Source of the DNA: Anastatus disparis
Lineage: Eukaryota > Arthropoda > Insecta > Hymenoptera > Eupelmidae
Length of the DNA stretch: 64,000 nucleotides
NCBI GenBank assembly: GCA_017163975.1
Contig: JAFFSR010000231.1
Span: 124,001 to 188,000 of the forward strand
Reading direction: 5' to 3'
Shown one piece after another: positions 56,080 through 64,000 of the stretch. The notes beneath the pieces are model-generated. The model saw only the letters and a list, made by a program, of their open reading frames with translations. It had not been told where the DNA came from and searched no databases. Position 1 is the stretch's first letter. Each line of letters opens with the position of its first letter. Both the position numbers and the translations under genes were made by a program.

Positions 56080-57581
56080 TATTATAGCTTTTAAAAGTAC
56101 AATCAAGATCAAAATATAGTAAAAAATAAAAAACTGTAAAGATTACTTGTTTTATTTTATACAATACTTTTGCTTAAAAGTTTCACTATTATCATTAAAA
56201 AAACTGTTTATGAATCCGAAATAAAAACAATCAAATAATATGATTGATGACATGTTGTCAAACAAAAAATATTTTGTGTAATGATCCACAAGTATCATTC
56301 TAATATTACACGTGCAATTTCATATAGGAATGTGATTCTTAACAAGGAATTCAACTCATGTAATAATTTTAATGTATATATAATCGATTATATATAAGTA
56401 GTTAGTGAAATTCACTATAATTTAATTTACATGATAAAGTTAGTATGTGATTTAACAGTTTATTTCCATGAAACCATAAAATGTCTTCTGACACAACAAA
56501 CAATATACAATATTTACATTTAACATTATATTGAGATTATTATTTAAATTGAAATTTCGGTCAGATCTAATTTTCTTGTAATATTTTAAATGTAATATTG
56601 AAATGATGCTTGTATAGCATTCTAAAAGAAGAATTTTATTCAACCAAAACTCATTTTTCATATGTAAATGAATTATTATTCGATAGTTTCTATGATAGGT
56701 GACCTAAGAACTTTTGAAATATCCATTCCCAATTGTGAGATGACGAATTACTTTTCTTAATGAAATATCTTACGTCAAATTAGATGATATCTCACATGAA
56801 CTTAATATTAGACCTTACATGTCTGAAAGTCACAAGATATAAGATTATTTATAACATATAAACTTCATGTGAGATCCAATGTGCAAGAACTGCAATGCTG
56901 TCTTATAAAAAATTAAACTTTGCACTGAAATTGGTATCATTTTATGAAACTTTATGTAAATCAAAAAATCAATTCTTAAAACAAATCTCTATTACTGTAT
57001 CACATATAGTTTAAATACAATAATTTATAACTAGCAACACCATGCATGTTTTTTCTTTTACAACAGAGTAGCAAAACTTCGTTTGGATTTTAAATAAATT
57101 ATTGGTCATTATAATACAATAGTTAACATGTAAAGTATAAATGTCATAATATTATACAAAAATTACAAAAATAAATAACTGGTTATTTGAAAAACTTTGA
57201 TGACAACAAATTAGTATTAAAAAACCTTAAATATTCCATTAAAAAAGAGACAATTGTAGCTAACGTTAATTAGAAACTTAAAATTCTAATATTAATATAT
57301 AGCTTAATTACCTGTAAACTACCACTGAAACACAAAAAATATAATTCATATACATAGTTTATCGAACATCGTTTTTTTGCAAAGCAATCATTGTTAAAAA
57401 TAATGATAGCTTTGTAAAAGAACCTTTCTTCGTTTAATTAAATTAACTAACCTTAACTTCTTTTGGATATCTTCTGCTTGATTAGTGTAGTTTCTTCAAC
57501 AATGCTCTGCAGTAAGGCTCGAATTTATAGTCGACACTCAACACTGAGCACTCTGATCTCAACTTCGAGCATATACTACTG
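55276..57581. other. AT-rich gap with a TA microsatellite
   Basis: 2.3 kb with no recognised gene. It contains a (TA)n run at 56009-56083 and repeated TAATAACTGATAATAGTTA-like phrases near 55330-55570. A short minus-strand open stretch at 57482-57580 (SKLRSECSVLSVDYKFEPYC) might be an exon, but it has no support beyond length. Confidence 0.5.
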
Positions 57582-58347
57582 GAGGCCCACACAGCATGAA
57601 ATATTGCAAAGAAACTTTCACTGAAATATTGTGCTGAAATATTGTCACAAGATTGCAGCAATCTTGTCTTAACATTGCTAAGAGGTTTCATGAAACATTT
57701 CAGTGTGATATTGTTGCAAACTTGCTACAAGGTTACAGAAAATAATTCAAGCAATATTGCAAGGAACCTTTCATGAAAGGTTGCAGCGAGGTTTCTGCAA
57801 GGTTTTATAAAACATTTCATGAAATATTGCAAGAAACCTTTCATGAAAGGTTGCAGCGAGGTTTCTGCAAGATTTTAGAAACAATTCATGAAATATTGCA
57901 AGAAAACTTTCATGACATGTTTCAGCGAGGTTTCCAGCAAGATTTAGAAAACATTTCATAGAATATTGCAAGAAACCTTTCATGAAAGGTTGCAGCGAGG
58001 TTTCTGAAAGATTTTAGGAATATTTTATGAATTGTTGCAAGAAACCTTTTATGCAAGGTTGCATAGAAGTTTCCAGCAAAATTAAGAAAACATTTTATAA
58101 AATATTGCAAGGAACCTTTCATGAAAGGTTGCAGCAAGGTTTCTGCAAGATTTTAGAAATATTTCATGAAATTTTGCAAGAAACCTTTCATGAAAGATTG
58201 CAGCGAGGTTTCTGTAAGATTTTAGAAATATTTCATAAAATATTGCAAGAAAACTTTCACGAAAGGTTGCTGCGAGGTTTTCAGCACGATTAAGAAATTA
58301 TTTCATAGAATATTGCAAGGAACCTTTCATGAAAGGTTGCAGCGACG
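57582..58347. repeat. 70-bp tandem repeat with an element B-like terminus
   Basis: The left boundary CCCACACAGCATGAAATATT resembles the terminus of element B. From 57771 the phrase TCATGAAAGGTTGCAGCGAG recurs every 69-70 bp (57771, 57841, 57910, 57980, 58050, 58120, 58189, 58258, 58328), nine copies. The last copy is cut at GCAGCGACG, where the Transib-like element begins, so the array probably continues beyond the right edge of that element. Confidence 0.8.
58343..58347. other. CGACG target site next to the Transib-like terminus
   Basis: Five bases, CGACG, directly before CACAGTG. In the other array copies this position reads CGAGG. Published Transib elements make 5-bp duplications with a CGWCG preference, and CGACG fits exactly. 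The partner copy would lie outside the window. Confidence 0.65.
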
Positions 58348-58455
58348 CACAGTGGGAAAAAACGGAAACAATTCCATCCACTCGCCATTTTAGATCGTAT
58401 GGTCACAAATTTTTTTTTAATCTTCTTCAAGTAACATATATATCAAGCTAAAAGT

Positions 58456-59345
58456 GCGGAAAAGCCCACAAACCCAGAGCCCTTAAACCCAAGACCCACA
58501 AACCCAGATCCCGCGAACCCAAAGCCCACAAACCCAGAGCCCACAAATGCAGAGCCCCAAACCCAGAGCCCACAAACCCAGAGCCCTTAAACCCAAGACC
58601 CACAAACCCAGATCCCGCGAACCTAAAGCCCACAAACCCAGAGCCCACAAATGCAGAGCCCCAAACCCAGAGCCCACAAACCCAGAGCCCTTAAACCCAA
58701 GACCCACAAACCCAGATCCCGCGAACCCAAAGCCCACAAACCCAGAGCCCACAAATGCAGAGCCCCAAACCCAGAGCCCACAAACCCAGAGCCCACAAAT
58801 GCAGAGCCCCAAACCCAGAGCCCACAAACCCAGAGCCCTTAAACCCAAGACCCACAAACCCAGATCCCGCGAACCCAAAGCCCACAAACCCAGAGCCCAC
58901 AAATGCAGAGCCCCAAACCCAGAGCCCACAAACCCAGAGCCCTTAAACCCAAGACCCACAAACCCAGATCCCATGAACCCAAAGCCCACAAACCCAGAGC
59001 CCACAAATGCAGAGCCCCAAACCCAGAGCCCACAAACCCAGAGCCCTTAAACCCAAGACCCACAAACCCAGATCCCGCGAACCCAAAGCCCACAAACCCA
59101 GAGCCCACAAATGCAGAGCCCCAAACCCAGAGCCCACAAACCCAGAGCCCTTAAACCCAAGACCCACAAACCCAGATCCCGCGAACCCAAAGCCCACAAA
59201 CCCAGAGCCCACAAATGCAGAGCCCACAAACCCAGAGCCCTTAAACCCAAGACCCACAAACCCAGATCCCGCGAACCCAAAGCCCACAAACCCAGAGCCC
59301 ACAAATGCAGAGCCCCAAACCCAGAGCCCACAAACTTAGAGCTCA
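58456..59345 (+). repeat. left array: 104-bp higher-order repeat of seven 15-mers
   Basis: Each 104-bp unit consists of six 15-bp monomers and one of 14 bp: CCCTTAAACCCAAGA, CCCACAAACCCAGAT, CCCGCGAACCCAAAG, CCCACAAACCCAGAG, CCCACAAATGCAGAG, CCCCAAACCCAGAG, CCCACAAACCCAGAG. About eight units are present. One contracted unit of 44 bp (three monomers) lies at 58755-58798, and a second short unit near 59217. Open frames through it ([21 protein letters not shown]) are artefacts. 59346-59530 holds decayed monomers, so the array edge has degenerated. Confidence 0.92.
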
Positions 59346-59900
59346 CGAGCCTAAGATCCACAAACTAGAATAAACCATAATGCCAAAACTCATAAACCAA
59401 AATCCTTACACCCATAAACCCAAAACTCAGAAACTCAAAACTCAGTGAACCCCGAGATCCCTACTGTATCAATCCAAAATCCATCTACCTTAAGACCCAT
59501 AAACTACAAAATCCATAAACCATAAATTTTAAAAGTTGACCGTTCACACATATTACAGGATCGTTTGTAACAGAAGTATATGATTCACGTCAATCTTGTA
59601 GATTTTAATTCCGTTTATTTGATTCATGTATAAAGCTGTGTCTTATGAATTAGCCAACCTTCGTTTTATATTTTTCATTTCCATATATCAGTAGGAGGAC
59701 TTTATTAAAATTTTAGGGTTATAAATTATATAGAATTTTTCTTGTTACATTTCATATCAACAGTTATAAAATACAAAATATATTTAGAAATTTATTAATC
59801 ACAGAACACATGTAAAAATACTTTCGAGAATATAAAATTGTGTATCTTTAGTCATCAATCATTTTGTTAAAAGTGAAAAATTCATTAAAAATATTAAGTT

Positions 59901-61947
59901 ATGTCAATCCAAGTAGAAAACTCATATTTATGTGAATTAATATGGAAATATCCTGATAAGCATAAGTCTATTCTCGACATAATTGTAAATGATCTAAAAA
60001 CAAATTATATGCTATCTGAAGGAAATGAAAAGAAGGTGAGAAATGAATTGAACAAATCATTTTTGGTAAAATATAAACTTAAGTGGCAGGATGTTTCTCG
60101 CAAAAACATGTTTTTATATCGAAGCACAAAGATTTTTTCGAAAAAACTTTAGTCATACAATTAGACGATGATGAGGCTTCAACATCTAATATGAATACAT
60201 CATATACTAGTAATACTTCACATAGTTTTGAAGACATTCCTACAACTGAGAAAAGAGGTCGACCTTCTACATCTTATGATAAAGGATGTTCAAAAACAAA
60301 ACGAAAACGAGCTAGTAACATCGCTATAAGCTATTCTAAAGAGGAACTGTCATTAGCTTTAAAACTAAAAGAACAAAAAATCATCCGAGATAATGTTACG
60401 GAAACTGAACAAAATGTATTTAGTACTGAATATAAAAATAAAGTACTGGCAATGTTCATGGACTTAGATCTGACAAAACGTAAATATGAGAAGTTACGAA
60501 ACCACACACGCAACTTACATGGTAATAAATTATATCCTCCTTATTCTGCAATCATAGAGGCTAAGAAAACTTGTTACCCTGAGCATATCACTTCTTCTAC
60601 TTCTGGAGCGAAAGTTCATCTTATATCATTGCTCGAACATACTTTAAAACGGATAATGATGACATTAGATAAAGAAGTATTAGTAAATGCAACGAAAAGT
60701 CTGATATTCTTGGGCAAGTGGGGAATGGATGGAGCTTCAGGGCAACAAACAACCAGACAGAAGTGGAATTTTCGTGACGATTGCGATTGTAGCAATGTGG
60801 ACTCAAGCGATGATGGTTCTACCGATCAAGGAAAACTCACTGATTCAGCTGTATTTATTTGTAATTTTGTACCTGTCGAACTTAGGACTATTGACAATGA
60901 AATTTTATGGGTTAATGAAAAACCATCATCTGTGTTATACTGTCGCCCAATAAATTTTAAATTTATTAAAGAAAGCGATGATGTGACAAAGCAAAATTAC
61001 GATGATAATTCAGCATTGTTAAAGAAAATTAAAAATTATAATGTTGAATTTCTAGACATGGAATTCGATATAGCGTTTGACATAAAATGTACCATGATCG
61101 ATGGTAAAGCATGTAATGTCTTAACTCATCAAAAGCTTCTTCTCGTTGCAACATTTGCGGAGTTGGTCCTAAACGTATTAATGATATCAATTATGTCTTG
61201 GAGCTACAGAGAAATCCACAATTTTACCAATGGGGATTTTCTATACTACACTGTTGGATTCGATTTATGGAATATGTATTACATATTTCTTACAATTTAC
61301 AGTTTAAAAAAGGTTCAGCCAGAGGTTCTGATAAAAATTTGAAGCAAGAGCGAAAATCGCTAATTCAACAGTCTTTGAAGAACAGACTATCTTTAACGGT
61401 TGATGTAGTTAAGCAGGGTTCTGGGTCAACTAATACAGGAAATGTAGCACGTTGTTTCTTTTCCAAATCTAAAATAGTCTCTCAAATTATCGGTGTGGAT
61501 GAAGAATTATTAATCAGAATGCATGCCATTCTACAAATTATATCTTGCACAAAGGAAGTTGATCTGGACGCATTTGAAAAGTATTGCTTGGAAACTGCTA
61601 AAAAATGCATACAACTCTACCCTTGGTACAACATGCCACCTTCTGTGCATAAAGTGCTTATACACGGAAGCAGCATTATGAGGACATTTGATAGACCAAT
61701 TGGATTCTTTTCAGAAGAAGCTCAGGAGTCAAATAATAAAATATTTCGCAATGCTCGAGCTCGACATAGCAGAATGTGTGAAAGAAGAAAAACTAACGAA
61801 GATATACTTCATTATTGTTTGGTTTTATCAGATCCAGTCATAAGTAGCTTGCGAGATATTGAAAAAAAAGAACCTACACCATTAACACCAGAAGCCAGAA
61901 AACTTTTGAAAAATGCTGAAATTATACAAAGTGTGAAAAATCTTTAA
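59901..61947 (+). pseudogene. RAG1/Transib-like transposase, two frameshifts
   Basis: The ATG at 59901 begins MSIQVENSYLCELIWKYPD. A one-base shift near 60120 moves the frame to SKHKDFFEKTLVIQLDDDE, then a Lys/Arg-rich linker. The catalytic region starts with KWGMDGASG (Asp codon 60728-60730), followed by WVNEKPSSVLYCRPINF and FIKESDD, which parallel a RAG1 segment. A second one-base shift near 61125-61146 leads to CNICGVGPKRIND (zinc pair at 61147-61158), HCWIRFMEY, DVVKQGSGSTNTGNVARCFF, PWYNMPPSVHKVLIHG and SEEAQESNNKIF. In the last, GAG at 61726-61728 aligns with the catalytic Glu of RAG1. LHCW stands where RAG1 has LHCD. I cannot tell if that is a family trait or a mutation. About 680 residues if joined. 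Confidence 0.8.
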
Positions 61948-61969
61948 AAATAGGTTAGAAAATACAGTG

Positions 61970-62355
61970 TAATAAAAATTGAATACAAAGACAAAAAAAA
62001 TTAACTGAAAAAAAAAACAAAAAGAGTTTAAAAAAGATGAAAAAAATAAAAAAAAAAAAATTTTAAAAGATAAAAAAATAACAAAAAAAATTTTTAAAAG
62101 ATAAAAAAATAAAAAAAAAAATTTTAAAAGAAAAAATAAACAAAAAAAAATTTAAAAGATAAAAAAATAAAAAAAAATTTTAAAAGATAAAAAAATACAA
62201 AAAAAAAATTTTAAAAGATAAAAAATAAACAAAAAAAAATTTTTAAAGATAAAAAAATAAAAAAAAATTTTAGAAGATAAAAAAAAAAAAAATTTAAAAG
62301 ATAAAAAAAATAACAAAAAAAATTTTAAAAGATAAAAAAAAAACCAAAAAAAAAA
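61970..62355 (+). repeat. A-rich tandem repeat, about 30-bp unit
   Basis: Repeated AAAAATTTTAAAAGATAAAA with variable A runs, about ten units, directly after the transposase stop and a possible AATAAAA signal at 61970. Followed by a GC-richer phrase, CTACCTTGACGTGGTAAAGG (62380), that I cannot assign. Confidence 0.8.
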
Positions 62356-62469
62356 TCAGAAAACCCCTTTGAAGACTGCTACCTTGACGTGGTAAAGGGG
62401 CTTGAGTCGAAATGTTTCAGCGAAGACTAACTAAAAGCAGTTCAAGAACTCACCTGTAATGATAGTCGG

Positions 62470-64000
62470 GTTCTGTGGTTATGGGATTCTTCGCATTTCT
62501 GATCACGTGGTTCTTTGTGGTTCATGAGTCTTAAAATTTGCAGATTCATGAGTTTGTGGGCTCTGGGTTTGTGGGCTTTGGGTTCGCGGGATCTGGGTTT
62601 GTGGGTCTTGGGTTTAAGGGCTCTGGGTTTGTGGGCTCTGGGTTTGGGGCTCTGCATTTGTGGGCTCTGGGTTTGTGGGCTTTGGGTTCATGGGATCTGG
62701 GTTTGTGGGTCTTGGGTTTAAGGGCTCTGGGTTTGTGGGCTCTGGGTTTGGGGCTCTGCATTTGTGGGCTCTGGGTTTGTGGGCTTTGGGTTCGAGGGAT
62801 CTGGGTTTGTGGGTCTTGCGTTTAAGGGCTCTGGGTTTGTGGGCTCTGGGTTTGGGGCTCTGCATTTGTGGGCTCTGGGTTTGTGGGCTTTGGGTTCATG
62901 GGATCTGGGTTTGTGGGTCTTGGGTTTAAGGGCTCTGGGTTTGTGGGCTCTGGGTTTGGGGCTCTGCATTTGTGGGCTCTGGGTTTGTGGGCTTTGGGTT
63001 CGTGGGATCTGGGTTTGTGGGTCTTGGGTTTAAGGGCTCTGGGTTTGTGGGCTCTGGGTTTGGGGCTCTGCATTTGTGGGCTCTGGGTTTGTGGGCTTTG
63101 GGTTCGCGGGATCTGGGTTTGTGGGTCTTGGGTTTAAGGGCTCTGGGTTTGTGGGCTCTGGGTTTGGGGCTCTGCATTTGTGGGCTCTGGGTTTGTGGGC
63201 ATTGGGTTCCTGGGGATCTGGGTTTGTGGGTCTTGCGTTTAAGGGCTCTGGGTTTGTGGGCTCTGGGTTTGGGGCTCTGCATTTGTGGGCTCTGGGTTTG
63301 TGGGCTTTGGGTTCGTGGGATCTGGGTTTGTGGGTCTTGGGTTTAAGGGCTCTGGGTTTGTGGGCTCTGGGTTTGGGGCTCTGCATTTGTGGGCTCTGGG
63401 TTTGTGGGCTTTGGGTTCATGGGATCTGGGTTTGTGGGTCTTGGGTTTAAGGGCTCTGGGTTTGTGGGCTCTGGGTTTGGGGCTCTGCATTTGTGGGCTC
63501 TGGGTTTGTGGGCTTTGGGTTCACTGGGATCTGGGTTTGTGGGTCTTGCGTTTAAGGGCTCTGGGTTTGTGGGCTCTGGGTTTGGGGCTCTGCATTTGTG
63601 GGCTCTGGGTTTGTGGGCTTTGGGTTCATGGGATCTGGGTTTGTGGGTCTTGGGTTTAAGGGCTCTGGGTTTGTGGGCTCTGGGTTTGGGGCTCTGCATT
63701 TGTGGGCTCTGGGTTTGTGGGCTTTGGGTTCATGGGATCTGAGTTTGTGGGTCTTGGGTTTAAGGGCTCTGGGTTTGTGGGCTCTGGGTTTGGGGCTCTG
63801 CATTTGTGGGCTCTGGGTTTGTGGGCTTTGGGTTCGCGGGATCTGGGTTTGTGGGTCTTGCGTTTAAGGGCTCTGGGTTTGTGGGCTCTGGGTTTGGGGC
63901 TCTGGGTTTGTGGGCTTTGGGTTCGCGGGATCTGGGTTTGTGGGTCTTGGGTTTAAGGGCTCTGGGTTTGTGGGCTCTGGGTTTGGGGCTCTGCATTTGT
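62470..64000 (-). repeat. right array: the same 104-bp unit in inverted orientation
   Basis: From about 62556 the complement of the left-array unit repeats with a step of 104 bp (GGGCTCTGCATTTGTGGG at 62648, 62752, 62856, 62960, 63064 and onwards). At least 13 units are present before the window ends. Some units carry one-base insertions (near 63205 and 63525), and one near 63900 lacks the ATGCAG monomer. Text 62470-62555 is decayed array edge, mirroring 59346-59530. The array continues past 64000. Confidence 0.93.

Larger units (their letters stand above)
58348..64000 (+). mobile_element. RAG1/Transib-like transposon with inverted tandem-array arms
   Basis: Starts CACAGTGGGAAAAAACGG; the first seven bases equal the V(D)J recombination heptamer, a hallmark of Transib termini. 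Order: about 107 bp of terminal sequence, left array of a 104-bp unit, decayed array edge, AT-rich spacer, transposase gene (59901-61947), A-rich repeat (about 61970-62355), then the same array in inverted orientation running off the window at 64000. The right terminus is not visible. At least 5.65 kb. Confidence 0.75.

Noticed and set aside
57482..57691. Host exon on the minus strand
   Set aside because: Part of the frame lies in the repeat array, and the remaining 33 codons have no support.
58348..58380. Complete recombination signal sequence (heptamer plus nonamer)
   Set aside because: The heptamer is perfect, but no good ACAAAAACC-like nonamer stands 12 or 23 bp away by eye; only the heptamer is claimed.
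58448..59368. Gly/Phe/Val/Trp-rich and Pro/Lys/Thr-rich repeat proteins in the array
   Set aside because: Every frame of the 104-bp unit is partly open; no start context, homology or expression evidence.

Overview
This 64-kb window is AT-rich eukaryotic DNA made almost entirely of transposable elements and tandem repeats. I found no convincing host gene, tRNA, rRNA or CRISPR array. The mix (CR1-like and I-like LINEs, a CsRn1-like Ty3 retrotransposon with a tRNA-Trp type primer site, piggyBac, Tc1, a RAG1/Transib-like element and many fold-back MITEs with TTAA or TA target duplications) suggests an arthropod, most likely an insect. That assignment is inference. Every recognisable transposase or polymerase frame is broken or truncated except the ORF2 at 52.6-55.2 kb, which lacks only its 5' end.

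Layout. 1-7.2 kb: a degenerate purine-rich GACGGA satellite with a LINE fragment (1.14-4.21 kb) embedded in it. 7.7-8.7 kb: broken Tc1-like transposase. 8.8-10.2 kb: I-like LINE remnant on the minus strand. 10.3-11.6 kb: 5'-truncated CR1-like LINE followed by a CATC/TATC microsatellite. 12.0-13.7 kb: 538-bp AT-rich tandem repeat. 13.9-28.5 kb: a nested block. An outer inverted repeat is split at a central TA by element A (14375-18756, a broken transposase facing a shortened inverted copy of itself) and element B (18759-26095, non-coding, repeat-built). B contains element C, and C contains a fused pair of TTAA MITEs. 29-38 kb: a DNA transposon with about 0.5-kb terminal inverted repeats and three stop codons in one frame, plus several hairpin MITEs. 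38.2-40.5 kb: piggyBac remnant with a MITE in its reading frame. 41.75-51.0 kb: an IS5/Harbinger-like transposase gene on the minus strand, split by a Ty3/gypsy element (42.1-48.5 kb) and a second LTR-like module. 51.6-55.3 kb: CR1-like LINE inside a small hairpin MITE. 57.6-58.35 kb: 70-bp tandem repeats.

The most interesting feature runs from 58348 off the right edge. It is a RAG1/Transib-like transposon starting with the heptamer CACAGTG and preceded by CGACG, the target-site type reported for Transib. Its broken transposase gene lies between two long arrays in inverted orientation. Both arrays are built from the same 104-bp higher-order unit, made of seven monomers of about 15 bp.

The elements interact by insertion rather than as a pathway. 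Several insertions can be resolved to exact target duplications: MITE K in the piggyBac copy and in the Ty3 leader, MITE D2 in MITE G2, MITE P in the Harbinger-like gene, and MITE R in the LINE 3' UTR. The order of events can therefore be partly read from sequence alone. All alignments were made by eye; percent identities, repeat counts and exact borders need computation.
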